From: Exobasidium rhododendri
Lineage: Eukaryota > Basidiomycota > Exobasidiomycetes > Exobasidiales > Exobasidiaceae
NCBI GenBank assembly: GCA_026210745.1
Contig: CP110630.1
Coordinates: 1,984,001-2,048,000, forward strand
Length of the DNA stretch: 64,000 nucleotides
Reading direction: 5' to 3'
The notes under the pieces are model-generated. The model saw nothing but the letters and a program-made list of their open reading frames with translations, was not told the origin of the DNA and did not search any database. Position 1 is the first letter of the stretch. Every line of letters starts with the position of its first letter. Both the position numbers and the translations under genes were made by a program. Positions 9,366-19,624 of this stretch are shown one piece after another.

Positions 9366-12300
9366 CTAGTCTACATCTTCCATGTCGACATCATCATCGC
9401 TATCCTCTTGAATGATGATGTCGGTGTACTCGGGCATCTTGCGGAGATCTTCTTCATGCAGCTCATTGATCTTGATCGCTGTCAATTCACCTATGAAATT
9501 AGGGTGATTTCTTTCTTCGAATTCTTTCTCGTCATCAAACGACATGTGTAGACCCCAAAATGCAACATAGAGATTAAGTGTGGACCACTCGTCTAACAAC
9601 ACATCTCTGGCTGCCGATCGATCGTATTCTCCCAATGGAGATCTAACTATCTTAGGATGGTGTTCGTTGGCGAAGAACTCTACAAGGCCGTCAATACGCC
9701 TCTTTGATAGTGGCATTACAGGCGGATAATAAGTGTCGCTTTGTGGGGCAGGCATGTTTTGATCGTGAGCGAATTGAAAGGCAGGAAGGATGTTGTGCCA
9801 AGACATAATCTCTGCTGGGGTGACGGGATACTTGTTGTAGAGCTTTGCATGCTTCCTCCAATCCAAGTGTATCTTGTCGCGACAAATAGAAACATACTGG
9901 CGAGGGTTCCTTCTGGTGAACACCTTCGGGTTGAGTGTTCTAAAGCTGACATCTATCAGGTGGGTTGGTAGCATACCGACTACACTGCTTCCATCCGGTT
10001 TGAGCTTCAAGCGGAAACCAAGCTGACCATCGACTTTCTCGTCGTAGACGATCAGATCAATGAGATTTTGATGCAAGTTGGTAACGTGTCGAAGATTGGA
10101 GAGCAAAGCACATCTGGGCAAGATAAAAGAGGGTTAGTTAGGGGCCTGCGTCGACTATCCCTCCACGACATGACACAAACTCAAGGCCCGGTATGATTCG
10201 TGACGCAGTGTACCTGACAATGTCTACTGTATATGGTTGTAGACAAGAAAATAATTCACTCGTATCTTCTGGCCACTGCCACGGCGTAAGAAGCATGACT
10301 AGTGCCCGGACCCTTGATGCTGTCAAGTGTTGGAGGTTGTGCATGTTGAAACCCAAGTGAGTTAAGATGAGGAGGCCGAATGGATTTCTCGGTGAGATTG
10401 CATAAGCGATTGTCAAGATCCTCTGGCCCAAGTTGAGCACGTACTCTAAGCAACTTCTTCTCAAGTATCGTCTCGCCTTAGCTTCAGGATCATCTTTGCC
10501 AGCCGACTGTCTTTGGTTCGCTACCTCTCGGAAAGCGCAAGCCACATTGAATGCATATATGAACGCCATCGTAGGCTGTCTCCGAGTGTGTCTGCACCAA
10601 AACGTGGTCGCTTTGACAAGTTGAAGCAATTCGGAGTCGACTTCGGTCACAGAAGGAGCCTCGGTGATAGGCTGCAGTTGTGGATTTTTGACAATATGAC
10701 GCAACAAGACCATCATATCGGAAGGACAGATTGTCGCAAGACGGAGTAGAGTGGAGGCAGCCCATCTAGATTTTTAAAGACCTTATTATTAGTAGAAAAC
10801 CATCGTACGATGGGGTTATAGCACTCACTTGAAATCGTTGCTGCTTATGCCATCAGTGTCCAATTTGGATGCTCGTTTCTCGGCCCGTCGAGCTCTGTCT
10901 CTCGCATTACGATCGTCCTTCGCATTCCCTGCGTTGTTCTCATTGGCAGCAGTAGAGGATGAAGCTGTAGTGTTGTCGGAAGCGGCTACGTTCAGGGAGC
11001 TTGGGCCGGAAACGACTGTCTCCTTCTCTTTTCCCTTCTCATTCGCCGTCTGCTTTTCTTGTCTTATCGTCGATGCTTTCGCTGTTGTTCTTGCCTTGCC
11101 CCTCCCCTTTCCATTTGCCTTTGCCTTCGCAGTCTCCTCTTCAAGTTCCTTTGTCGATGCCTTCGCCGTCCCCTTTGCTTCAGCTGTCCTACTCGCCTTC
11201 GCTTTCTCGGTCTCCTTTTCTGGTTCATTATCTGTCCGTGCGTTAGTGTTGACCTTCGCCTTTGCCTTCTGTGTATCCTTTTTTTCCCCTGTTCCCGTTC
11301 CCTTATTCTGATCCTTTCCTGAATTCATTGCCTCTTTCCCCTTCTCCCGCTCTTTCGTCTGTTTCTCTTTCTCTTTTTCGCTTTCATGTACTTTCGTCTT
11401 TGCTCTGTGTTCTCGACGCTCAATGTCAGCATCTGTATCACTACTTTCGTCGTCACCGTCGCAAGCGTCATCTTTACTTTTTGCACTCTGTCCTGACGAA
11501 AGCAAATATAGTGCCAAATTGTTCGACTTGAGAACTACATCTTTTGATGTTTTAGCTAAACTGGCAGAGAGCGGCGGTCTTCCACATCCCAGCTTCTTTC
11601 TCTTTACGGATTGTAGGCCGGACTCGTACTCGGCTTTTCTCTTTTCGAGTAGAGCTGCTTCTTCCTTCTGCCTTGCCTTGCCAAGTTTCCGAGATTGATG
11701 TGCTCTGTTCCTCCGCTCGACCCGGTCGTCGTATGACTCTGATTTGATTCTACGATTGTTCGCTTCGCAATGTATTCCATCTTCCACGTCCATGTCGTCA
11801 TAGATCTTGTCAAGTTCACTAGTGTCGTACTTGACCACACTCTCCGTTTTACTTTCAGCGTCGTCTTCACTTCCTTTCTTGTCGATACCAGTAGATTTGT
11901 CGAACACGTCCGCGTCAATCTTCGCCTTGACATTTCCACAGTCTCCTCCCGCTTCTTTTCCGTTGTTGTTTTCAGCATTGCCTTTTTCTTTCTTCTTTCC
12001 TTTGGCATTCTCAATCTCCATTTCACTCTTGTCTTCACTTTCGTCGTCAAGCTCGTCTCTACTCTCGCCTTCGCTCTCATTATCACGCTCGTCCTCACTC
12101 TCGCTTCTACTCTCGCTTCTACTCTCGCTTCTACTTTCCTTTTCACTCTCATCCTCGGCCTCCTCCTCCTCATCATCATCATTCCCATTCGAAACCTTAA
12201 CATCGCCCTTTTCCACACTCTCAATCTTACTCTCAATCTTACTCTCAATCTTACTCTTGTGTGTACTTATACCCTCGCTCTCATCTTCACTGTCGCTGAC

Positions 12301-12504
12301 ATCAATGATATCTCCTTTCAGTCGATCCAATGTTTCCTTGGCGGCGGCTTCTTGAAGTCTAGGCTCAATGCTCTTACCGCGTGTCGCTAATGCTTTGGAG
12401 AACACCTTGATAGTGAGACTGATAATGCGGGCGTCAGCAACAATAATGGGTGCGCGCGACGTTGAATGCTCAGATCGGCCGGTAGCAACTCGTGAGGCCA
12501 CCAT
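9366..12504 (-). CDS. Large charged protein of unknown family, three exons
   Basis: Exons 12504-10829, 10765-10214 and 10113-9366 join in phase (introns of 63 and 100 nt, donors GTGAGTGC and GTACAC, acceptors AATCTAG and TGCCCAG) to give 991 residues. Residues of about 60-560 are highly charged and low-complexity, with tandem ESKI and SESR repeats, Glu/Asp runs and long Lys/Ala/Glu stretches that look disordered or helical and are probably nuclear (KRKK near 310). The C-terminal 430 residues are of normal composition, with TTFWCRHTRRQ, PWQWPEDTSELF, MSWHNILPAFQFAHDQ and a very acidic tail. I cannot name a family. The chosen ATG follows a possible acceptor (GTATAG), so an upstream exon is possible. 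A MULE transposon starts about 260 bp upstream. Confidence 0.6.
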
Positions 12505-12752
12505 CTATACCAAAGGTGAGGAAAGCGGCCTAGAGGCACTGTGTAGTCACCTGAACCAATCTCAGTAAGTACAGAAACGGGTTGGACTTTGTCAAAGTGT
12601 AAAAGATGGGTGTTGAAAGAGAAAGAGGATAAATGCAGTCTTTCGGTTGCAAAATCTTATTCCGACAACCATGAGTCGAATTTCCGCGTGGCTTTATTTT
12701 GAAAAAGTGCGTTGACCCCTCTTCGGACTGTCGCGTGTTCAGCGCCATTTGC
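12505..12752. other. Spacer between charged-protein gene and MULE
   Basis: This is the upstream region of the minus-strand gene. A short minus-strand frame (ATG at 12748) ends at a possible donor at 12550 that would give only a 46-nt intron into the gene, so I did not adopt it as an exon. Confidence 0.3.
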
Positions 12753-12761
12753 GCCGTGCAC
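12753..12761. repeat. Left target-site duplication of the MULE (GCCGTGCAC)
   Basis: Nine bases (ten with the preceding C) match 15382-15390 in direct orientation and lie exactly outside the two terminal inverted repeats. A 9-10 bp duplication is usual for Mutator-like elements. Confidence 0.75.
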
Positions 12762-12784
12762 GGGGGGTGATACGTGTACCTATG
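12762..12784 (+). repeat. Left terminal inverted repeat of MULE
   Basis: It begins with six G and contains GATACGTGTACC followed by TATG. It matches the complement of 15359-15381 except at positions 6, 7 and 20. Confidence 0.85.
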
Positions 12785-13072
12785 CCAGACGCTAGATATG
12801 CACGATCAATGAAATTTTGATTACATAATAGACTGATATTCTGCCTCTCTGACGCGCGTGCATGAACAGGGCCAAAGTGCCTTCATTGAGCCACGCGAAT
12901 TCGGAATTTTGGCCTGCAGAATTCTAAATTTTAGCCTAGGAACCTCCACAGAACCTTTACGCGACTGTTTTAGAACGCGTCTGAGAAGAAACACGTCCCG
13001 CTACTACGCCATCCTCAAAAAAGTAGATTCAATGTCCAGATTTTAAAACGCCTCTCACGCCAAAACGCACTT

Positions 13073-15231
13073 ATGGATCCGCCTACTTTTTGCAGGAGCA
13101 TGCTCCCACCATGTGAGGCTACCTTTCCATCAAAAAAAATGCCATCGACTCTGTCTGTGAACACGCCAAATGGCAGGGTTATGCTGTCACAATTGCATGT
13201 AGTAATGGTGAGAGGTATGCACACTTAAGGTGCTCCAAATGGCGGAAGAATACTAGCAGGATAGCCCCCAAAGTACGTCAGAGGCAACGGCTATCTGGTG
13301 GAACCGAGTGCCCGTGGGAAATGCGGGTAATGGCGTCAGGGTTCGATGCAGTTCGGACTGTTCTTATAAATGCGGATCACAACCACCTTGCATATTTAGA
13401 TGAGAATGTCCATTACAGTAATAGGTCACTATCGGCTGAAACTACCTCAAATATAGCATTACAAGTAGGCTGTGGTGTTACAGCCGCTACGCTTCTAACA
13501 CAGCATCAGGATCAAAGCGGGTATCGCAAAGACGTCCAGAATGCTGTTCAAAAGGAACGGCAAAACCTCTTACAAGGCCGGTTGCCGGTAGCCGGCCTCT
13601 TACATTGGCTTGGCACTAGTGGCTTCAAATTCAATGTACGCCACAACGCCAAGAATGAGCTCTCCTCGCTCTTCTTTACGACTCGGACTTGTATTGAGTT
13701 AGCAAGACAATTTGGATCAGTAATACTAATGGATTCAACCTACAAGATCAATAAGTATGATATGCCGTTACTTCAAATGGTCGGAATGGACTGTAATTAT
13801 AAGACATTCACTATAGCATACTGCTTTATAATGGAAGAGACCATCGACTCTTACAATTGGGCAATGTTCCGCCTAAGAGAGCACCTCTTCCCGCATTCCG
13901 GACCTTCGGTTATTGTCTCGGACCGGGAGCTTGCACTTATAAGTGCGATCACTACTGTGTTCCCAAACTCACGGCACATGCTATGCATTTGGCATATCTT
14001 CCAGAATATGGTAACTAATTGCCGAAGGACCTTTAGCAAAGAGGGATGGGAGAAGTTTGCAAGTTATGCTAAGGACGTCATGTATGCAAGATCCACGGTG
14101 GAATATGATGAAAGAATGATGTCATTTCAAGAAGCGTATCCCAAAGGCAGTCATGCGGAAGCCGTGGAATACTGTCAGAGGCAGTGGTTTGAGAAGTACC
14201 CGGAGAAGTTTGTGTACTGCTACAGCTCGGATGTACGGACCTTCAATAGCCGGGCAACGTCAAGGGTCGAAGGAGCTCATGCCACCATTAAGGCCTTTGT
14301 ACGTAGCAGCGGATCAGGGCTAAATGAGAATCTCTATGCATTGAAAGAGGCTTTACGGATTCAGCAACGGGAGACTTTTAAAATAATGGCCCGCAATTAT
14401 AGTTACCTTCCACCATGGATCTATGAGCCAGCATATGCCGCCATGTTCCAGTTTGTAGTCAATAAGGTCACTCATTACGCCTTGAACGTATGTCACAAAG
14501 AGTGGTCCTTGGCTAGCCTAGACATGGCGGAAGACCCTCTACCCGAATTGCCGTGCGGATGCAGGGTCTCTAACAACTGGGGTTTACCGTGCCGCCATAT
14601 CATTCATAGGTCTTGGATCAGCCTCACACCATTAACAATTGACCTATTCGATAAGCATTGGCATTTGATTAGTGACGTCAGAGCTTTGGAAGTGTGGGGA
14701 GCCAATTCTATCGAAGTGTCAGAGGATATTGGGACCACTACGCCAGAATTGGACGATCCCAACTCCGATGTGGAGGTACAAGCGCGTCCTGACGAAGTGA
14801 TAGTGGAACCGGTTCGGCAAAGGGGCCAAGGCGGGCCCCGGCCTCGGACCATTGATAGAAGAATTCTAAGTCAGCATGAAAGAGTCTTAGCCAAAGTAGG
14901 CGTTACAGCCGGCCAACTTCGAAGGGATGCTAACCAAAGGCGTCGACACAAGCCTAGCCGAAGTAGCCGGGCCCAAAGCACCATTAGCATTGCCTCTAGT
15001 ATACCCGCAAGGCTCACACCAGCAACCGAAGTCAGAAGGCCAGTGACCATAGCTCAAGCTTGGACTCAGATCTCAGTTTGCATAGAATTGGCTCATTCAA
15101 ATAGAGCCAATCCAGATTCTATTGATGCGGGAAGGGCGGCAGCTTCTGCTGCCGCCCTTTCCGTTGGCAGTACTCGCCAGACCATCATCTCAGCCTTTGC
15201 CGACGGCATGCGTGCTCACACCCAATCTTAG
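13073..15231 (+). CDS. MULE transposase (FAR1-type zinc finger, DDE core, SWIM finger) with apparent frameshift
   Basis: The long frame from ATG 13321 encodes 636 residues. It has a MULE DDE core with Asp138 (MDSTYK), Asp201 (SDRE) and Glu317 (RVEGAH), the CIWHIFQN motif, and a SWIM zinc finger Cys412-x-Cys414...Cys424-x-His426. The same frame is open upstream to 13117 without an ATG and encodes the rest of a FAR1/WRKY-GCM1-type DNA-binding finger (RCSKWRK, ECPW, HNH). The nearest plausible ATG, at 13073, is in another frame that meets this one at an eight-A run (13132-13139); one more A would join them. So the N-terminus is probably frameshifted, unless it is spliced or the run was misread. 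The C-terminal tail is basic and Ala/Ser-rich. Confidence 0.85.
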
Positions 15232-15358
15232 CGATCATTTATTGTACCTACGCTTTCTTCCAAAATGGCCACGCGCCTCAGAATACACGTGCTAGGCACT
15301 TTGTCTGTGTCAAAAATTTTCATTCTCGCGTGCATATTTGTGCAGATTTAGCTTTTTA

Positions 15359-15381
15359 CATGGGTACACGTATCTTCCCCC
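15359..15381 (-). repeat. Right terminal inverted repeat of MULE
   Basis: This is the inverted partner of 12762-12784 (20 of 23 matches). It lies 127 bp after the transposase stop. Confidence 0.85.
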
Positions 15382-15390
15382 GCCGTGCAC
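15382..15390. repeat. Right target-site duplication of the MULE
   Basis: GCCGTGCAC is identical to 12753-12761 and adjoins the right inverted repeat. Confidence 0.75.
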
Positions 15391-15411
15391 CTTCCCTCAA
15401 CTTTGTGAGAT

Positions 15412-15455
15412 CTGACCCCGCGTGTCCTTCGGACCACGCGACCGTTCCATTGTCT
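15412..15455 (+). repeat. 44-bp direct repeat, copy 1
   Basis: It matches 15601-15644 at 42 of 44 positions. It contains an imperfect hairpin, CGCGTG-TCCTTCGGA-C-CACGCG, at about 15419-15440. The copies flank the palindrome at 15514-15572. Confidence 0.85.
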
Positions 15456-15513
15456 CCGGTACAGTGATGCTCCATGTGCCGATCACACGTGTCCAAGGCA
15501 TCAGCTTTTTATA

Positions 15514-15572
15514 TGACGCGTGGCAGTGCGAATTTCCCATCCTGGATGGGAAATTCGCACTGCCACGCGTCA
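15514..15572. repeat. Perfect palindrome, 29-bp arms with one-base centre
   Basis: The arms 15514-15542 and 15544-15572 are exact reverse complements around T15543, each with an ACGCGT near its outer end and AAATTC/GAATTT near the middle. After one mismatch and a one-base bulge the pairing continues out to about 15503 and 15582. This long inverted repeat would form a strong hairpin. It resembles a foldback or MITE-type element, or the fused ends of one; no coding capacity is present. Confidence 0.9.
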
Positions 15573-15600
15573 GATAAAAGCTCGTCTATCTTGGTAAGAA

Positions 15601-15644
15601 CTGATCCCGCGTGTCCTTCGGACCACGCGACCGGTCCATTGTCT
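15601..15644 (+). repeat. 44-bp direct repeat, copy 2
   Basis: It differs from copy 1 at two positions (the 5th-6th base region of CTGA(C/T)CCC and ACCG(T/G)TCC). It lies 28 bp beyond the palindrome. Confidence 0.85.
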
Positions 15645-15665
15645 CACAACGTAAGAGGATTGGCC

Positions 15666-15797
15666 TACACAATGTGGTCTTCTTCCCCCAAAGGTTCACC
15701 TGCGCAAAACAACTTCCCGTCACTTTACGCTTACACAATGTGGTCTTCTTCCCCCCAAAAGTTCACCTGCATAAAACAACTTTACATCACTTTCACG
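15666..15797. repeat. 66-bp tandem repeat, two copies
   Basis: The copies are 15666-15731 and 15732-15797. Both read TACACAATGTGGTCTTCTTCC at the left, then GTTCACCTGC, AAAACAAC and CACTTTACG. On the minus strand each unit starts GT(G)AAAGTGA and includes a TTTTGCAG/TTTTATGCAG tract, so it looks like intron sequence. The second copy overlaps the broken end of the transporter fragment. Confidence 0.75.
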
Positions 15798-16192
15798 TCG
15801 CAGATGTCTCTGGCGCCGGGATTCCTCATAAGGAAGCGCCACATGGTGAGGGAAGTGATCCAGAACAGGACGCCAGCAGCAAAGGTGGTGATGAGACCGG
15901 GTACCCAGCCCAAAACCTTGAAGGACCAGGCTTGCGCCATGATGGCAAGACATACTTGATCACCAAAGAGGAGCACAGCAGTCTTCTGCCACGACATTGT
16001 TCGAAGCTTGATGTCATGGTCATCTTCCTCGGCGACAAGGGCGGCGAATTGCTCGTCTACTTCTCGAACAGTCACGGCAGCTTCACCGTCGTACTTGTCC
16101 TCCTTTGATCCGATGGAGTTCTTGGCATCCGCGGGGTATCCACCGGCATAGGTGTCGTATTCCTGGCCGTACTGCGGTTGAGTCGAGGTCAT
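15782..16192 (-). pseudogene. Amino-acid transporter (AAAP family), N-terminal fragment only
   Basis: Starting at ATG 16192 (MTSTQPQYGQEY), the frame encodes 136 residues: a hydrophilic N-terminus, then IKLRTMSWQKTAVLLFGDQV and the first two membrane segments, ending at RNPGARDICDV followed by a stop at 15782. Fungal Mtr-like neutral amino-acid permeases continue from RDICD for about 300 more residues, and none of that is found in the window. A GTGAAA donor right after RDICD suggests the gene ran into an intron here that is now tandem repeat and transposon. The intact relative at 19625-21175 aligns with it (YRTMSWKK, LTMWRF versus MTLWRY). It is probably non-functional. Confidence 0.75.
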
Positions 16193-19100
16193 CTTGATGG
16201 GTGATGGGAGGGGTAGAGAGGGACGTTGAAGATGATAAGACGAGCGCTTCCTGTCTTTGCTTTTGTATCTAAGCGCAGATTGTCCATGGCGAGCATCGTG
16301 TGTGAAAAGATTAGAATTCATTGAAAGAGACGCCTCTAGTACCTGCTGCCTCTACGCGATCTTCTTAGCAAACGCGACTAAGCGGGGCCAGGCTCTGCAT
16401 GAAATCTTACTTACTCATGCACCTTTGAGCAGTTTAGCGGGACGTCCATTTTAATTGAAAGCAATCAAAGCTGCCGGACTACACAGGCACAAAATCAGAG
16501 AGCACGCAATCTGTGTGCGAAAAACGAAGCTAGATTGTGCTACTTCACTTCAAGAAAAAAGAAGCCACGATTCTCAGCTCCTTCGGCGTACACCCACCTC
16601 GTCCCTTTCCCGGTCTCGTCTCTTCTGTGCCGTCGTTCACACATCTCCCCGCCCTCCGGCAATAGTACAGACACCTCAGCCACTAAATTTTGTCCGAGTG
16701 GAATTAATGCAATGCAATAAAGGTATTCCCTACTATTCTTGGATCCAGATGAATGATGAAGAGATGCGGTAGTATTCGCTTAGCACTGCAACATTGCCAC
16801 AGGAGCCAAAGGAAGTCTCCCTTTGACCTAGCCACCCCATCTGAATTGCGCTATGAGAAGGCGCGATGATGAGCTTCTGACAATCTCTCGTAAGGAGGAT
16901 TTGATGTTGCAACCTGGGTGAGAAGGTGCTTCTCTCAGACCGGAGTTGTATTTCAAATTGGCTTCTATTCACTGTTAGTGACAGAAGGACACTTGAACGG
17001 ATTCCATGTGCGCAAACACCAGTTTCCTGCGGGCGCCACAGGACCCCTTTCCCACCTTCGTCCTAAGTAGCCAAGAGATTTTCCCAGGCCTTTCAGTGCG
17101 AATAATCACCGTTTCTACCTTACTTGTAATGATCTTTGTCTTGACGTCTTGGTCGACTTTGAGATGATAATGACTAGATTACATGCCTCTAGAGAGGGTC
17201 ATATTGGGTAGAAGGGGGCGCCGATAAAGCAGAATGAAGTATGGTAGAGAAGAGTGGCTTCGTCCCGGGCGGTCAAAGGAAGAGATACATGGGACCCTTC
17301 ATAGAATTCATGCCACGATCGTCTTCCACGCCAGCTCGCCCAGAAGCCACATACCTCAGCACCCGTGTAGAACTTCTCCTGGACTACGCTCTTGCCGTTT
17401 GACCGTCGTTTGCGTTCCATTCGAGTGATGCTTCTGGGTGAGAACGGATTCAGGTATCTTTGGGGTGAGAAAAGTGACCGTCGACGCATTGGCATGTCGG
17501 CTACGTAGTAATGTCTACATGAGAGTGTGTCGGGGTTCAAGAACAGAGCTGAAGAAATTTTTCAGGAAGACCCTTCGTCGTAGGATCTCGAGACAATCTA
17601 CACATAATAAAATAACCCATCGCCCTGTCGTTTGTGTTGCCTATACGAGGTGAGTCTTGATATTTGCACAGAGGCTGAAATTATCATGAGAGACGTGGCA
17701 AATGGAAGATGTGAGTCATCATGTCGTCCAGTCGTGTAGTGGAGGGAAGCTGCTACAGCCAGAGTTGTAGAAAGGCTTCCTTGATGAGGACCAGGTAGTT
17801 GTCGAACTTAAACAAGAGGTTTGTGTTATTATACTTGATAGAGTCAACCTTCTGTCGGGATGGGTGAGTGGCGGGGCAATAGAAGGGAATTACATTGCGG
17901 TGAAAAGAAAGACGCCACAGACACACAGATTCTTGGCTCAGTCGACCGAGCAGTAGTGTGAGCAAGGGAGCCAGCGCAAGCGTCGAAGGAGAGTAGGGTG
18001 TGAGAAATGTGCATGCCCTCTCTCTCCTGGAGGAAGTGGAGGTATTCTCGAAATATTCTCGTTGTCGTCTTGACGTCGTGGTCAGCAGAGCAAATGTAGA
18101 TGTTAGATTGTAACCTTTCTAAGGAGCAGCCAAAGCGTCAAGATGGGCCTGATGGACGGGTGAAGTGACGGTGAAGAGGGTGGCCTTAGTCGAGGTTACT
18201 AGGAGGTGAAGGGATCTGGGCTTCATATTGCGAAGCCATGCCTTGAAATACAAGATGCTTCACGTTGTATTACGATCCTCCATTAGCGGTTAGCATCGAT
18301 CAGTCTGTCGATCGGGAGAAAATGTGAGGGTGACTTAGCTCCCTCGTGATGTGCTGTGATCTTCTCCTCGACATCGCTGAAAGCTTCCTATTATCGTCGT
18401 TGCCGAACTCTTGTCTGTGGGCATTAGCATTGCTGCAGCTATTGCAGACCAGTCCCGCCGCTGTGTCAATCTCTCGACCTCATGTACATGAACAAACACG
18501 CTCCCGTGGAAGCGTATATGATATAGGCGCTTCGGGGTACCTTTTACGGTGCAGCTTTAGCCTCCTTGACAGTATATACACATTCCTCGAGGTGATTCTG
18601 TGTGGCACTCAGACTTCGCTCAAAGCACACCGACAGCGACAGACCATGAGCGACTCGTGTTCCCCGGCAATCGTTTCTGCTCTGATGATACGGCCTCATT
18701 GATCAGCAAGGATATAATACATCTTTCCCGGCACCTTGCCCCTTATTTGAAAGCACCAATCCGCCGCCAGTCCACCGCTGCAGGAAGGCGCAAAAAGCTC
18801 CCCCAGCCGCGATTCGGTACGCCCGGAGAAGATCACAACTCGAATCACACGGTCAGTCCACGTCGAAAAGACTCTCAAGCCAAGTATGAATGAATACAAA
18901 GAGACAAGGGCGTCAGTCAGAACAGTGTATTCAGACTGCCTTCCTACTATAGATATACTGTATATATTAAATCAAAAAACTCTAACGGGCACAAACCGCA
19001 CTAAAATGGAGAAAGATTCGAGTGCTACGCCTCGTCGAAATCTACGGCAACCATAATCAATCAATACAGTGGGATTTCAATTCCGAAGTGGAGGGACTGC

Positions 19101-19624
19101 TAAAGATGACGTGCTATTCTCCTCTCTTTGGGTAGGGATGGGCGGTAGAGGGGTGTCTCAGACTTAAGTTTTGATGCTGTGAGTTGCCCATTTGCAGAAC
19201 AAACCAAAGGCTACTTACTACAAAGGGGGGCTTTCTTACCCTGGCCGTAGATGCAATAGTAGCCAAGGGGCAGGAAAGGATTCGATCAGTCTTCATTAGG
19301 GTACTTGTACCTGATTATTTCGACTATCTCATTTCCTTACTTGGCAAAACACCGTAGCAATCTTTTTTTACTTGAGTTGAGAATCTTGTTACTTCGCAGA
19401 AGGACGGCATTCTCCCCAGAGACATCTCCTCTCTCCACCATCTTACGCTCAAACAGCACGTCGGACGCCTCAACTCCCACATTCCGTTTAGCTCCATTAG
19501 CTCCGCTGTTCATCCATCCAACGACGCATATGCACTATAGGAGCAGCGTAGGTTCATTCTCATTCAAGCATAATCAATCACCTTCACCGCCGATACTCTT
19601 CCGACAACCCACAAGGAAGTGAGG
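16193..19624. other. 3.4-kb gene-poor region between two divergent transporter genes
   Basis: Only short, unconvincing open frames occur on either strand. None has a plausible protein motif or a splice chain I could follow. Local features are AT-rich patches (about 18947-18977) and leader sequence of the transporter near 19400-19620. It may hold regulatory sites, degenerate sequence or a non-coding RNA, but I cannot support any specific one. Confidence 0.5.

Larger units (their letters stand above)
12762..15381 (+). mobile_element. Mutator-like (MULE) DNA transposon, about 2.6 kb
   Basis: The element is bounded by terminal inverted repeats at 12762-12784 and 15359-15381, which start with a G-run and agree at 20 of 23 positions. 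A 9-10 bp direct repeat (GCCGTGCAC) lies immediately outside. Further in, the two ends stay similar: ATGCACG and ATGAAA blocks occur at about 12798-12814 on the left and their complements at about 15311-15336 on the right, followed by a GCGTG block. The interior holds one transposase gene on the plus strand. The intact target-site duplication argues for a fairly recent insertion, although the transposase carries an apparent frameshift. Confidence 0.88.

Noticed and set aside
11770-12390. Hydrophobic plus-strand frames opposite the charged protein
   Set aside because: They are the antisense of Glu/Lys/Ser-rich repeats. The leucine-rich appearance comes from that composition.
12505-12748. Upstream exon for the 991-residue protein
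   Set aside because: It would need a 46-nt intron, shorter than any other intron in the window, and the frame starts next to the transposon boundary. Left open.
15514-15572. Transcription terminator hairpin
   Set aside because: Intrinsic terminators are a bacterial feature. The long perfect arms and flanking direct repeats fit a mobile or foldback element better.
15412-15797. CRISPR-like array from the repeats
   Set aside because: Only two copies of each repeat, no regular spacers, eukaryotic context.
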